Origin: Tistlia consotensis USBA 355
GTDB lineage: Bacteria; Pseudomonadota; Alphaproteobacteria; Kiloniellales; DSM-21159
Direction of reading: 5' to 3'
Assembly: GCF_900177295.1 (NCBI RefSeq)
Contig: NZ_FWZX01000035.1
Coordinates: 1 to 64,000 of the forward strand
DNA: 64,000 bases
Under the pieces are notes generated by a model, which saw nothing but the letters and a program-made list of their open reading frames with translations, did not search any database and was not told the DNA's origin. The translations under genes and the position numbers were made by a program. Below, in pieces: positions 8,820-17,552 of this stretch. The first letter of the stretch is position 1; each line of letters starts with the position of its first letter.

Positions 8820-9353
8820 ATGTCCGTTCAAGCCCTTCGCCGGCCGATCGGCCCGGCCGACCTGGACGCCGGCCTCGCCGCCGGCCTGCCGCTGCCCGCC
8901 GCGCAGGGGGACGCGCCCGCCGGGCTCGCCCCCCTGCGCCCGGCGCCGCGTCTGGTCGAGGCTCCGGCCGCGGCGGCCCCGCCGCTCAACGAGCGCAGCC
9001 TCGGCGAGGAGATCCACCCGGCGGTCTACGGAGTCGCCTTCGGCGCGGCGCTGTGGATCGTCGCCGTCTACGGCGCGGTCTTCCTGGGCGCACCCGAGGC
9101 GATGATGATGCTGGCGATCTCGCTCGGCTTCCTGGTGATGTACGCCGGCACGCCGATCGTCATGTGGCGCACCGGCCGCGCGCCGGCGGCCGCCAGGACC
9201 GGCCGGCGCTTCGCCGACTTCGCCCGCGCGCGGCTGGAGACCTGGACCGGCGTGGTGCACGGCAGCGAGGCGGCGGTGCAGATCGTCACCATCCCGGTCG
9301 GCCTGGCGGTCGCGGCCACCGGCATCGCCCTGGCGATCGTCGGCGCGCGCTGA
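8820..9353 (+). CDS. Unknown integral membrane protein
   Basis: 177 residues. The N-terminal 60 residues are soluble and Ala/Pro-rich. Three hydrophobic segments follow: two near residues 65-105 (AVYGVAFGAALWIVAVYGAV and MMMLAISLGFLVMYAG) and one at the C-terminus (VTIPVGLAVAATGIALAIV). The ribosome site gagaaggagtg is strong. It follows the NsrR-controlled globin by 50 bases on the same strand and is likely co-transcribed, suggesting a NO/respiratory role. I do not recognise a named family. Confidence 0.7.
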   Translation: MSVQALRRPIGPADLDAGLAAGLPLPAAQGDAPAGLAPLRPAPRLVEAPAAAAPPLNERSLGEEIHPAVYGVAFGAALWIVAVYGAVFLGAPEAMMMLAISLGFLVMYAGTPIVMWRTGRAPAAARTGRRFADFARARLETWTGVVHGSEAAVQIVTIPVGLAVAATGIALAIVGAR

Positions 9354-9390
9354 GCGGACCCCCGATGCGGCGGTCCTGCCCGCGCCGCCC

Positions 9391-9597
9391 TCAGCGGCGG
9401 CGCGGCGCGCTCGGCCAGAGCCAGTAGCGGGCGACGACCAGCAGCGGCATCCCGAGGCCGAGCCAGCAGAGCGCCAGCCAGAGGCCGTGCTCGCCGACCA
9501 GCGCCGAAACCAGCCCCGCGACGGACAGCAGGCCGAGCGCGAGCGGCCAGTCCCAGACCCGCGACAGCCCGAGCGGCGGCAGGTGCCAGCCGCTCAT
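9391..9597 (-). CDS. Small membrane protein downstream of PepSY gene
   Basis: 68 residues starting MSGWHLPPLGLSRVWDWP, with two hydrophobic segments (about 19-34 and 39-60) and a basic C-terminus. Its ATG overlaps the stop codon of the PepSY gene (atga), so translation is coupled. Very small membrane partners are common beside iron-regulated PepSY proteins, but I do not recognise a specific family. Confidence 0.65.
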   Translation of the reverse strand: MSGWHLPPLGLSRVWDWPLALGLLSVAGLVSALVGEHGLWLALCWLGLGMPLLVVARYWLWPSAPRRR

Positions 9598-10745
9598 TCC
9601 GCTGGCACTTCCCCAGGGATGGCGGCAGCGATCCTCGCCTCCCGCCCGGCCGGCCGCCGCCGCTTCACCAGCCAGAGATAGAGCCCGCTCGCCAGCACGA
9701 CGATGGTCGCGAGATCGAGCAGTGCCCAGAGGACCTTCAGCGGCAGCCCGCCGTAGTCGCCGAAATGCAGCGGCTGTGAGACCAGCAGCGCCGTGACGTA
9801 CCAGGGCAGCTCGCGGCTCGCGGTCAGCGCCCCGGTCTCGGCGTCGACCAGCACCGGCTTGAGCAGACGCGCGGTCAGCGGCGTGTCGCCGTGCATGAAG
9901 ACGGCGTAGTGGTGGCGGCTCGAATAGGGCGTGCCCGGAAAGGCGACGAAGGCGGGCGCCATGCCCGGCGCCGCGGTGGCGGCCGTCGCCAGCACCCGGT
10001 CGATCGAGGCCAGGGTCGCGGGCAGAGGCCTGTCGCGGTAGGGCGCGGTCATCTCGGCCAGCTGGCCGCGCTGCCACAGGCCCAGGATCGGCGTCGACAG
10101 CGTGTTGATCACGCCGGTCGCGCCGACCACCAGGGCCCAGGCCAGGGTCGCGACGCCGATCAGGTTGTGCAGGTCGAGCCACTTCAGGCGCCGGCTGCGG
10201 TCGGCACGTACCGTGCCGAACTCGAGCTTGCGCATGAAGGGGCCGTAGACCACGACGCCGGAGACCAGGGCGACGACGAACAGCAGGCCCATGAAACCCA
10301 GGAACAGCTTGCCCGGCAGGCCGGCATAGAGGTCGGTATGCAGCTTGTAGAAGACCCACATGACGCCCTCGTTGAACGGCGGCACGGCGAGCCGCTCGCC
10401 GGTGCGGGCGTCGAAGGTCTGGGAGTGGAAGTCGGCGCTCGCCGGCTGGTAGCTCGGCGCCGTGGTGACGCCGACCAGCGGCGCGTGCGCGTCGAAGCCG
10501 AGGTAGAGCACCAGGTCGCCGGGATGGGCGGCGCGCGCCGTGGCGACGATCCGGTCGAGCAGGACCGGGGGCGTGCCGTCCGGCAGCGCGGCCGCCTCGG
10601 GGTGCCGGCCGGTCAGCTGGTCGATCTCCTCGTAGAAGATCAGCGGCAGCCCGGTAACGCAGAGCAGCAGCAGGAGGGCCGTGCAGACCAGGCTGGTCCA
10701 CTTGTGCACCAGGTACCAGTTGCCGAGCGCCCGTCTGCTCATCAT
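9594..10745 (-). CDS. PepSY-associated transmembrane protein (PiuB-like)
   Basis: About 383 residues. It begins MMSRRALGNWYLVHKWTSLV with a first membrane helix LVCTALLLLLCVTGLPLIF, has a periplasmic PepSY-like region with repeated QxxxFDARTGE-style segments, two central helices (around FLGFMGLLFVVALVSGVVVYG and WLDLHNLIGVATLAWALVVG) and a final helix VLWALLDLATIVVLASGLYLW. Such proteins are linked to ferric siderophore use, possibly as inner-membrane reductases. The start was chosen where a ribosome site (gggagacggc) precedes the domain. A Fur-like palindrome 44 bases upstream supports iron control. No TonB receptor is adjacent. Confidence 0.85.
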   Translation of the reverse strand: MMSRRALGNWYLVHKWTSLVCTALLLLLCVTGLPLIFYEEIDQLTGRHPEAAALPDGTPPVLLDRIVATARAAHPGDLVLYLGFDAHAPLVGVTTAPSYQPASADFHSQTFDARTGERLAVPPFNEGVMWVFYKLHTDLYAGLPGKLFLGFMGLLFVVALVSGVVVYGPFMRKLEFGTVRADRSRRLKWLDLHNLIGVATLAWALVVGATGVINTLSTPILGLWQRGQLAEMTAPYRDRPLPATLASIDRVLATAATAAPGMAPAFVAFPGTPYSSRHHYAVFMHGDTPLTARLLKPVLVDAETGALTASRELPWYVTALLVSQPLHFGDYGGLPLKVLWALLDLATIVVLASGLYLWLVKRRRPAGREARIAAAIPGEVPAE

Positions 10746-10788
10746 GCCGCCGCCGTCTCCCGTTCGTCGTGCCGCGGCGGACGTTATC

Positions 10789-10807
10789 GCGAATAAGAAT
10801 CGTTCGC
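10789..10807. promoter_or_regulatory. Fur-box-like palindrome
   Basis: gcgaataagaatcgttcgc has 5-bp perfect outer arms (gcgaa/ttcgc) and an aagaat core resembling proteobacterial 19-bp Fur boxes of the gcaaatgagaatcatttgc kind. It lies upstream of the PepSY membrane gene on the minus strand. Confidence 0.5.
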
Positions 10808-10968
10808 AAATAGAATGCGTCTGGCGGGCTGGCCCGCGGCGGCGGCGCCACGACGAAAACGCCGCAGGGACAGAAGGCGCCAGGGCCTCGACACGATGCC
10901 GCCGCAAAGCCATCCGACCTTCGTGAGGCGGGGGCGAGGTTCAGTCTGACGTGAAGGCGAGGCCCAGG

Positions 10969-11163
10969 ATGGCGGTTCACACCCTGCTCCAGGAACCCAC
11001 AGTCGAGGACATGCTGGCCGACCCGATCGTGAAGCTCGTGATGAGCCGCGACGGCGTCCAGGAAGAGGAGCTGCGACGGATCTTCCGGCGCAGCGCGCGT
11101 GCCCGAGCCGAGCGCGGCCCGACCCGGCCGGGCAGCGGCGACACGGCCGCCGGCACCGCCTAG
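10969..11163 (+). CDS. Small protein, tandem paralogue A (unknown)
   Basis: 64 residues from the ATG at 10969; an in-frame GTG lies at 10951. The core EPTVEDMLADPIVKLVMSRDGVQEEELRRIFRR is nearly the same as that of the next gene at 11337-11531, while the flanks diverge. It is predicted helical, with a basic C-terminal half and no membrane segment or signal. Single-domain proteins with a LEEMLADPIVRLVMARDGV-like core occur in alphaproteobacteria, but I know of no assigned function. It lies in the intergenic space between the PepSY gene and the SDR/GH15 operon. The pairing and conservation argue it is a real gene. Confidence 0.65.
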   Translation: MAVHTLLQEPTVEDMLADPIVKLVMSRDGVQEEELRRIFRRSARARAERGPTRPGSGDTAAGTA

Positions 11164-11336
11164 GAGGCAGCCCGGCGGCGCCCGGACCGTCCGCGACCCG
11201 GCCGACGCCGCGGCGGGCGGCCGCTGCGGAGGCCGGTGACCGAAAACCATCCGGCAAGCGACATGACGCCGTCGCATTGCTCGTATAGGATGGATATCTC
11301 TCGAGCATGATGCTCGCGATGCGGAGGGTACGGATC

Positions 11337-11531
11337 ATGACTGGCAGCATGACGATGCAGGAAGCGACGCTCGAGGAGATGCTCGCCGATCCCCTGGTTC
11401 GTCTGGTCATGGCGCGCGACGGCGTCGAGGAGGCCGAGCTGCGCGGGATCGTGCAGCGCGTCGCCCGCGCCAGGGCCGGCCGCCCGCGACGCGACGGCGC
11501 CGCCCGGTCGCTCGCCGACGCGGCGGCCTGA
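11337..11531 (+). CDS. Small protein, tandem paralogue B (unknown)
   Basis: 64 residues from the ATG at 11337, preceded by gcggaggg at proper spacing. It starts MTGSMTMQEATLEEMLADPL and is paralogous to the gene at 10969: ExTxEeMLADPxVxLVMxRDGVxExELR with an RARAGR-type basic end. Codon third positions are GC-rich like the neighbours. A short palindrome gagcat-g-atgctc at 11303-11315 lies just upstream. The separate leader with its own ribosome site suggests separate regulation of the two copies. Function unknown. Confidence 0.7.
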   Translation: MTGSMTMQEATLEEMLADPLVRLVMARDGVEEAELRGIVQRVARARAGRPRRDGAARSLADAAA

Positions 11532-11582
11532 GCCCCGGCCGTCCCACCCACCCGACTGCCTGACTGCCAGCCCACCCGGGCG

Positions 11583-12083
11583 TCAGCCCACCGCGTAGGC
11601 GGCGCCGAGCACCAGGCCGAACAGCATCTGGCCGGCGACCGTGATCAGCGGCGTGCGCGAGCCGTAGTTGAGCCCGAAGCGGCCCGGCGGCTCGAGGCGC
11701 CGCTCGGCGTCCGGGCCGTCGTACTCGCTGGCCATGCGCGGATGGAGGTGCGGCAGCAGTGGCAGGAAGACGGTGATCAGGAAGAGGCCGTGCAGCAGGC
11801 CGAGGCCGGCGCCGATCCACCAGGTGGCGCGGCCGATCGCCTCGAAGGCGAGGCTGTAGAAGAAGGCGAACAGCAGCGCGCCCAGGCTGTAGAGGACGAA
11901 GCCCCAGACCGTCGCCCGGTCGCGCCGGCCGCTGACGAAGCTGCCGAACAGGAACGGCAGGCTCATGCGCGACTGGCCGAACAGCTGGGCGCCCTCGGTG
12001 AAGGTCGTCATGGCCGCGGTCGCGACCGCGCCCCAGACCAGCACCGCGGCGACGTCGAGCTGGGTGAAGCCGGACCAGATCAT
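11583..12083 (-). CDS. Unknown integral membrane protein of the GH15 operon
   Basis: 166 residues with four hydrophobic segments: about 8-28, 55-78, 84-105 and the C-terminal VAGQMLFGLVLGAAYAVG. Between them lies a charged loop LHPRMASEYDGPDAERRLEPP ending FGLNYG. Its ATG overlaps the GH15 stop codon (atga), so it is last in a three-gene operon. I do not recognise a named family with confidence. The coupling suggests a membrane role linked to the hydrolase. Confidence 0.75.
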   Translation of the reverse strand: MIWSGFTQLDVAAVLVWGAVATAAMTTFTEGAQLFGQSRMSLPFLFGSFVSGRRDRATVWGFVLYSLGALLFAFFYSLAFEAIGRATWWIGAGLGLLHGLFLITVFLPLLPHLHPRMASEYDGPDAERRLEPPGRFGLNYGSRTPLITVAGQMLFGLVLGAAYAVG

Positions 12084-13915
12084 GCCGCCTCGCCCCGCAG
12101 GCCCTGCGCGCCGCGCTCGGCCTCGGCGATCGCCAGTGCGGCGTTGATCAGGCCGCTGTGGCTGAAGCCCTGGGGGAAGTTGCCGAGCAACTCGCCGCCG
12201 TCGGCGTCGATCTCCTCGGACAGCAGGCCGAGGTCGTTGCGGTACTGCAGGATCGCCGCCATGCGCTCCCGCGCCTCGTCGAGGCGGCCGGCGCGCGCCA
12301 GGTACTCGACCGCCCAGAAGCTGCAGATCGCGAAGGCGCCCTCCTGGCCCTCCTGGCCGTCCGTGCCGGCGTCGTAGCGGTGCAGCAGCGGGCCGGCGCC
12401 GAGGCGCTCCTGGATCCGCTCGTAGGTTCCGGCCATGCGCGGGTCGTCGGCCTCGATCAGCCCCGTGCGCGGCAGCAGCAGCAGGGTCGCGTCGAGGAAG
12501 CTCTCGCCGAAGGCACCGAGGAAGCTGCCGAGCGCGCGGTCGTAGCCCTGCTCGAAGATCGTCTCGCGCAGCTTCTCCCGCTCCGCCTCGAAGCGGGCCC
12601 GCGGCACCGCCAGCACGCCCTGGTCGTCGAGCGCCAGCAGCTGGTCGAGCGCCGACCAGCACATGACCTTGGACCAGGTGTTGTGGAGCCTGCTGCCGCG
12701 GAACTCCCAGATGCCGTTGTCGGGCTGCCGCCAGAGCCTGCAGACGGTCTCGCCGAGCCTGACCAGCAGCCGGCGCTCGGCCCGGTCCAGGCGATTGCCG
12801 CGCGCGATGAAGATCGCCGCGGCGCTGATCACCTCGCCGTAGGCGTCGAGCTGCACCTGGCTGGAAGCGGCGTTGCCGATCCTGACCGGCCGCGAGCCGC
12901 GATAGCCGGCCAGATGGTCCAGGGTCTTCTCGGCCAGGCCGGTTCGGCCGTAGACGTCGTAGAGCACGTCGAGCCGGGGCTGGGTCAGGCGGGTCGCGTG
13001 CAGCAGCCAGTCGAAGAAGGCCGCCGCCTCGGCCTCGAAGCCGGTGTCGACGAAGGCGCGCAGGGTGAAGGCGGCGTCGCGCAGCCAGCAGAAGCGGTAG
13101 TCCCAGTTGCGCCCGCCGCCGAGCGCCTCCGGCAGCGAGCTGCTGGCCGCTGCGATCACGGCGCCCGACAGCACGAACTGCAGGGCCTTGAGGGTCAGTG
13201 CGCTGCGCCGCACCGCCTCGGCGAAGGGGCCGTCGTAGTCGCAGGCGCCGCTCCAGTCCCGCCACCAGTCGGCGGTCGCTTCGATCTTGCGGGCGACCTC
13301 CTCGCCGAGCAGCGGCAGGATCGCGGGGTCGCGCTGGTGGAAGGACAACGACAGGCTGCGCGTCTCGCCGGCGCGCAGGCGCTCGCGGCCGCCGACCCGC
13401 CGCGGGCCGTCCTGCCACAGCGGCAGGTCGGAGCGCAGCAGCACCAGCCGCCCGCGCTCGGCCAGCCGCCAGCCGAGCCGGCCGTGCGGCTCGACCGGCG
13501 CCTCGGCCGCGCCGTAGCCCGGCGCCGGCGCGTAGACGACCTCGACCTCGGGGCTGCCCTCCAGGACCTCGACGAAGCGCACCAGCTCGCGCTCGGGCTG
13601 CAGCAGCTGGTCCGCCTTCTTCTCGATCGGCAGGCAGTCGGTGACGCGCAGCCGGCCGTCGGGTGCCTCCAGCTCGGTCTCCAGCACGTTGGTGCCCTCG
13701 CGATAGCGCCGCCGCGCGCCCTGGCAGCCGACCGGGGCGACCGCGAGGAAGCCGCCGCGCTCGCGGTCGAGCAGGCGGGCGAACAGCGAGGGACTGTCGA
13801 GGTCCGGCAGGCAGAGCCACTCGACGCTGCCCCGGCGCGAGACCAGGGCCAGTGTCCGGCAGTCGCCGATCAGCCCGTAGTCGCCGATCGCCGGGAAGGC
13901 GGAGCTCTGGCTCAT
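12080..13915 (-). CDS. Glycoside hydrolase family 15 protein (glucoamylase/trehalase-like)
   Basis: 611 residues. The N-terminal beta-sandwich domain begins AIGDYGLIGDCRTLALVSRRGSVEW (about 8-32), typical of the trehalase/glucoamylase-like GH15 group. The (alpha/alpha)6 barrel carries GGGRNWDYRFCWLRDAAFTLRAFVDTG (about 330-355), which includes the substrate-binding WLRD motif and the GH15 general acid region, and DVLYDVYGR. The end GNFPQGFSHSGLINAA includes the second catalytic region. No signal peptide is seen, so it is cytoplasmic, more consistent with trehalose or an intracellular alpha-glucan than a secreted glucoamylase. It sits between an SDR gene and a membrane protein, with an 8-base gap and a 4-base overlap. 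Confidence 0.88.
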   Translation of the reverse strand: MSQSSAFPAIGDYGLIGDCRTLALVSRRGSVEWLCLPDLDSPSLFARLLDRERGGFLAVAPVGCQGARRRYREGTNVLETELEAPDGRLRVTDCLPIEKKADQLLQPERELVRFVEVLEGSPEVEVVYAPAPGYGAAEAPVEPHGRLGWRLAERGRLVLLRSDLPLWQDGPRRVGGRERLRAGETRSLSLSFHQRDPAILPLLGEEVARKIEATADWWRDWSGACDYDGPFAEAVRRSALTLKALQFVLSGAVIAAASSSLPEALGGGRNWDYRFCWLRDAAFTLRAFVDTGFEAEAAAFFDWLLHATRLTQPRLDVLYDVYGRTGLAEKTLDHLAGYRGSRPVRIGNAASSQVQLDAYGEVISAAAIFIARGNRLDRAERRLLVRLGETVCRLWRQPDNGIWEFRGSRLHNTWSKVMCWSALDQLLALDDQGVLAVPRARFEAEREKLRETIFEQGYDRALGSFLGAFGESFLDATLLLLPRTGLIEADDPRMAGTYERIQERLGAGPLLHRYDAGTDGQEGQEGAFAICSFWAVEYLARAGRLDEARERMAAILQYRNDLGLLSEEIDADGGELLGNFPQGFSHSGLINAALAIAEAERGAQGLRGEAA

Positions 13916-13923
13916 GGCTCCCG

Positions 13924-14919
13924 TCAGTGCCGCGTCGCCTGGCGGGCCAGCGCCCAGCCGGCGAGCAGGCCGAGGGCGACGCCGCCGGCGGCCGCCAGCC
14001 CGCCGGCATGCTCGACCAGCCAGAGCTCGGAGCTGCCGGATCTGGCGCGGTCGTTGAAGCGGCCGCGCGCGCCGAAGCGGCCCCTGACCGGCTTGAACAG
14101 GTTGTCGGGCCGCGCCCGCTCGGCCACGCCGGTGAGCTGGCCGTCGTAGGCCTTGTCGGCCAGGATGCGGTCGAGCAGGCCCGGCGCCAGGCGCTGGCCG
14201 AGGATCGTCTTGAGCGTCGCCCAGCCGAGCCAGAGCTCGCGGCGCGGATGCTCGACGGCGTAGTGGATCGCCTCGGCGGCGACGCTCGGCTGGTAGATCG
14301 GCGGCACCGGCTGCGGCCGCTCGCCGGTCTTGTTGCGCGACCACTCGAACTGCGGCGTGTTCATGCCCGGCAGGTGGACCATGACCAGCTCGATCCCGCT
14401 GCCGCCGTGGATCAGCTCCGAGCGCAGGGAGTCGGTGAAGCCGACGATCGCGTGCTTGGCGCCGCAGTAGGCCGACTGCAGCGGGATCGAGCGGTAGGCC
14501 AGCGCCGAGCCGACCTGCAGGATCGTGCCGCGGTCGCGCGGCTGCATGCGCGCGAGCGCGCTGCGCGTGCCGTTGACGAAGCCGAGATAGGTGACCTCGG
14601 TGGCGCGGCGGAACTCCTCGGGCGTGATCTCGGCGAAGCGGCCGAAGATCGTCGCCATGGCGGCATTGACCCAGACGTCGATCGGGCCGAAGCGCTCTTC
14701 GACCGCCCCGGCGGCGCTCGCCACCGCCTCGGCGTCGGCGACGTCCGCGGGGCAGGGCAGGGCCTCGCCGCCGAGCTGCCGGACCTCCTCGGCCGTCTCC
14801 TCCAGCCGTTCCGGATCGCGGGCGATCAGGCCGATCCGCGCGCCTTCGACGGCGAAGCGCCGGGCGGTCGCCCGGCCGACGCCGGCCGAGGCTCCGGTGA
14901 TCACGACGGTCTGCGGCAT
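13924..14919 (-). CDS. SDR family oxidoreductase with C-terminal membrane helix
   Basis: 331 residues. Rossmann TGASAGVGRA nucleotide motif (about 8-17), NAA for the NAG motif, catalytic Ser in VGSALAYRS and the YCGAKHA Tyr-Lys pair (about 150-156). The C-terminal 80 residues extend beyond the SDR core and end in a hydrophobic helix AAGGVALGLLAGWALARQA, so the protein may be membrane-anchored. It is first in the operon with GH15. The substrate cannot be read from sequence. Similar long SDRs are often annotated only as putative dehydrogenases. Confidence 0.85.
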   Translation of the reverse strand: MPQTVVITGASAGVGRATARRFAVEGARIGLIARDPERLEETAEEVRQLGGEALPCPADVADAEAVASAAGAVEERFGPIDVWVNAAMATIFGRFAEITPEEFRRATEVTYLGFVNGTRSALARMQPRDRGTILQVGSALAYRSIPLQSAYCGAKHAIVGFTDSLRSELIHGGSGIELVMVHLPGMNTPQFEWSRNKTGERPQPVPPIYQPSVAAEAIHYAVEHPRRELWLGWATLKTILGQRLAPGLLDRILADKAYDGQLTGVAERARPDNLFKPVRGRFGARGRFNDRARSGSSELWLVEHAGGLAAAGGVALGLLAGWALARQATRH

Positions 14920-15045
14920 GGCGGTCTCCCGGATGGTTGCGAGGGGTGACCCGCGACCGCGGGCCTCGAGCGGTCAACAGGCCGCGTCGCCGGAGGTTCC
15001 GGCCGGCCCGCCGGCCTGCGGCGATCGGCCTCTACCCCGATACCG

Positions 15046-17385
15046 TCACGAGGCCGGCAGGGCGTAGGCGATCACCGCGTCGCCGGCCTTCGTATGGGTC
15101 GAGCCGTGGCCGCCGGCGACGGTCAGCACGTACTGCCGGCCGTCGCGGGCCCGGTAGCTCATCGGCGTGGTCTGGCCGCCGGCCGGCAGGCGCGCCTTCC
15201 ACAGCACCCGTCCGTCGGTCACGTCGTAGGCCCGGAGGTAGTAGTCCAGCGTGCCGCTGGCGAAGGCGAGGCCGCCCGCCGTGATCACCGGGCCGCCGAG
15301 CGAGGGCACGCCCAGCCCGAACGGCAGCGGCAGGGGCGCCAGATCGCGGATCGTGCCGTTGCGGTGCTGCCAGGCGACCTCGCCGGTCTCCAGGTCGATG
15401 CCGGCGACCGTGCCCCAGGGCGGCGCGTGGCAGGGCACGCGCAGGCCGAGCGGCGAGGTGAAGGGGCCCATGTCGGCGGCATAGGGCGCGCCGTAGTTCT
15501 CGTTGAGCCCCGGCTTGCCATCCGAGACGTAGTTGGTCGTGTCGTCGGCGCGCGGGACGAGCCGCGAGGTGAAGGCGAATTGGACCGGCATGCCGACGAT
15601 GACCTGGCGCACCGGATCGACCGCGACGCCGCCCCAGTTGAAGGCGCCGAAGTTGCCCGGATAGATCAGCGAGCCCCGGGTCGAGGGCGGCGTGTAGCGG
15701 CCGTCGTAGCGCAGCCGGCGGAAGGCGATGCGGCAGGCCAGCTGGTCGAAGGGCGTCAGCCCCCACATGTCGCGGCCGGTCAGCGGCGGCGGCCGGAACG
15801 AGATCGCCGAGACCGGCTGGGTCGGGGCGGCATGGTCGCCCTTCGCCGCGCCCTGCGGCGCCGGCTCCTCGCTGACCGGCAGCAGCGGCTTGCCGGTCCG
15901 GCGGTCGAGCACGAAGATCTCGCCCTGCTTGGTCGGCTGCACCAGGGCCGGCACGCTGCGGCCGTCGCGCTGCAGGTCGACCAGCTGCGGCTGGGCCGGA
16001 ACGTCCATGTCCCAGAGGTCGTGGTGCACGGTCTGGAAGACCCAGCGGACCTGGCCGGTCTCGAGGTCCAGGGCCACGACCGAGGAGGAGAAGCGCTCGG
16101 TCTCCGGCGTGCGGTCGCCGCCGAACTGGTCGGGCGGCGCGTTGCCCATCGGCGCGTAGACGAGCCCGAGGTCGGGATCGACGCTGAGCATCGACCAGCT
16201 GTTCGGCGAGTTGGCGGTGTAGGTCTCGTCGCCGGTCAGCGGCTCGGTCCTGTCGGGCCGGCCGGCGTCGAAGTTCCAGACCAGCTTGCCGGTCTCGGCG
16301 TCGTAGGCGCGGATCGCGCCCGAGGGCTCGTGCACCGAGACGTTGTCGTTGACCGCGCCGCCGATCACGACCAGGCCCTCGGCGACGACCGGCGGCGAGG
16401 TCGAGTAGTAGAAGCCGGCCTGCTCGTTTGGCATGTGCGCCCAGAGGTTCACCGTGCCGCCCTCGCCGAAGCCCGGGCAGGGCTGGCCGCTGGCGGCGTC
16501 GAGCGCGATCAGCCGGGCGTCGGAGGTCGGCAGGAAGATGCGGTCGCGACAGGCCTGGCCCTCGGCGACTCCGGGCGAGCGCCAGTAGGAGACGCCGCGG
16601 CAGGTCTGGTGCTGGCGGTCGCCGTTCTTCTCGATCTTCGGGTCGAAGCGCCAGCGCTCCTTGCCGGTCACGGGGTCGAGGGCGATGGCGATGTCGTGCG
16701 GCGTGCAGAGGTAGAGCGTGTCGTCGATCTCGATCGGCGTCACCTCGTAGGTCGTCTCGACCGGGTCGCCGGGGCCGCGAAGGTCGCCGGTGTGGTACTC
16801 CCAGGCCTTCTGCAGCTCGGCGACGTTGGCCGGCGTGATCTGGTCGAGCGGGCTGTAGCGGCTGCCGCCGGCGGTGCGGCCGTAGTCGGGCCAGTCGCCG
16901 GGCGCGACGCCGGCGTCGAGCGCCTGGCCGTCATGGCGCGCCGGCAGCCGGCCCTGGATGCCCCAGTTGCCGGTCGCCAGTGCGTAGCCGCCGACGGCGA
17001 CCGAGGCGAGCACCGCGAGGCTGAGCGGCAGACCGGCTGGCGAGACGGCGCTCGGCTTCGGCGCTTCCGCCGAGCGGCGCAGGCGGCCGGCGACCCAGGG
17101 CATCAGCAGCCAGAGCCCGAGAAGCGCGATGACGTCGCCGCGCGGCGCCAGCTGCCACCAGTCGAGGCCGACCTCCCAGAGCGCCCAGGCCAGCGAGCCG
17201 GCGACGACCAGGGCATAGACCCAGAGCGCCGCGCGCCGGCGCTTCGCCAGCAGTGCGGCGGTCGCCAGGAAGCCGAGGCCCGCGATCAGGTAGTACCAGG
17301 AGCCGCCGAGCCAGGCGAGCCAGGCGCCGCCGCCCAGCAGGCAGAGGCCGAGCAGCAGGACGACGATCGCCGTTGCGAGCACCAT
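15046..17385 (-). CDS. gcd: Membrane-bound PQQ-dependent glucose dehydrogenase
   Basis: About 779 residues, matching the family length near 796. Five N-terminal membrane segments (residues 1-150) are followed by a PQQ beta-propeller beginning WPDYGRTAGGSRYSPLDQI. Quinoprotein signatures visible include GKERWRFDP, ACRDRIFLPTSDARLIALDA, GQVRWVFQTVHHDLWDMD, GRTGKPLLPV-like strands and the ending GRQYVLTVAGGHGSTHTK. It oxidises glucose (perhaps other aldoses) in the periplasm and passes electrons to ubiquinone (EC 1.1.5.2). The ATG at 17385 is preceded by gagggaag and begins the first membrane helix. No PQQ synthesis genes are in the window. It is divergent from an SGNH hydrolase. Confidence 0.92.
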   Translation of the reverse strand: MVLATAIVVLLLGLCLLGGGAWLAWLGGSWYYLIAGLGFLATAALLAKRRRAALWVYALVVAGSLAWALWEVGLDWWQLAPRGDVIALLGLWLLMPWVAGRLRRSAEAPKPSAVSPAGLPLSLAVLASVAVGGYALATGNWGIQGRLPARHDGQALDAGVAPGDWPDYGRTAGGSRYSPLDQITPANVAELQKAWEYHTGDLRGPGDPVETTYEVTPIEIDDTLYLCTPHDIAIALDPVTGKERWRFDPKIEKNGDRQHQTCRGVSYWRSPGVAEGQACRDRIFLPTSDARLIALDAASGQPCPGFGEGGTVNLWAHMPNEQAGFYYSTSPPVVAEGLVVIGGAVNDNVSVHEPSGAIRAYDAETGKLVWNFDAGRPDRTEPLTGDETYTANSPNSWSMLSVDPDLGLVYAPMGNAPPDQFGGDRTPETERFSSSVVALDLETGQVRWVFQTVHHDLWDMDVPAQPQLVDLQRDGRSVPALVQPTKQGEIFVLDRRTGKPLLPVSEEPAPQGAAKGDHAAPTQPVSAISFRPPPLTGRDMWGLTPFDQLACRIAFRRLRYDGRYTPPSTRGSLIYPGNFGAFNWGGVAVDPVRQVIVGMPVQFAFTSRLVPRADDTTNYVSDGKPGLNENYGAPYAADMGPFTSPLGLRVPCHAPPWGTVAGIDLETGEVAWQHRNGTIRDLAPLPLPFGLGVPSLGGPVITAGGLAFASGTLDYYLRAYDVTDGRVLWKARLPAGGQTTPMSYRARDGRQYVLTVAGGHGSTHTKAGDAVIAYALPAS

Positions 17386-17552
17386 GGTCGGTCTTCCCTC
17401 GATCTGCGGCAGAGACAGGGGCAACGGAACCACGGCCGCTTCGTTCCGTGCCCTCGGCAATCGATGCGGGCGTTTCGACCGAGCCTTTCGGTCCTTTTCG
17501 GTGCAGAATGATCCCGCTGGGGGGCACCGCAACCGGGACAGGGGAGGGGGTC

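Noticed and set aside
9891-10796. Plus-strand open frame opposite the PepSY gene
   Set aside because: Repetitive Arg/Gln/Gly sequence with no domain, exactly opposite a gene with recognisable membrane segments and a good start.
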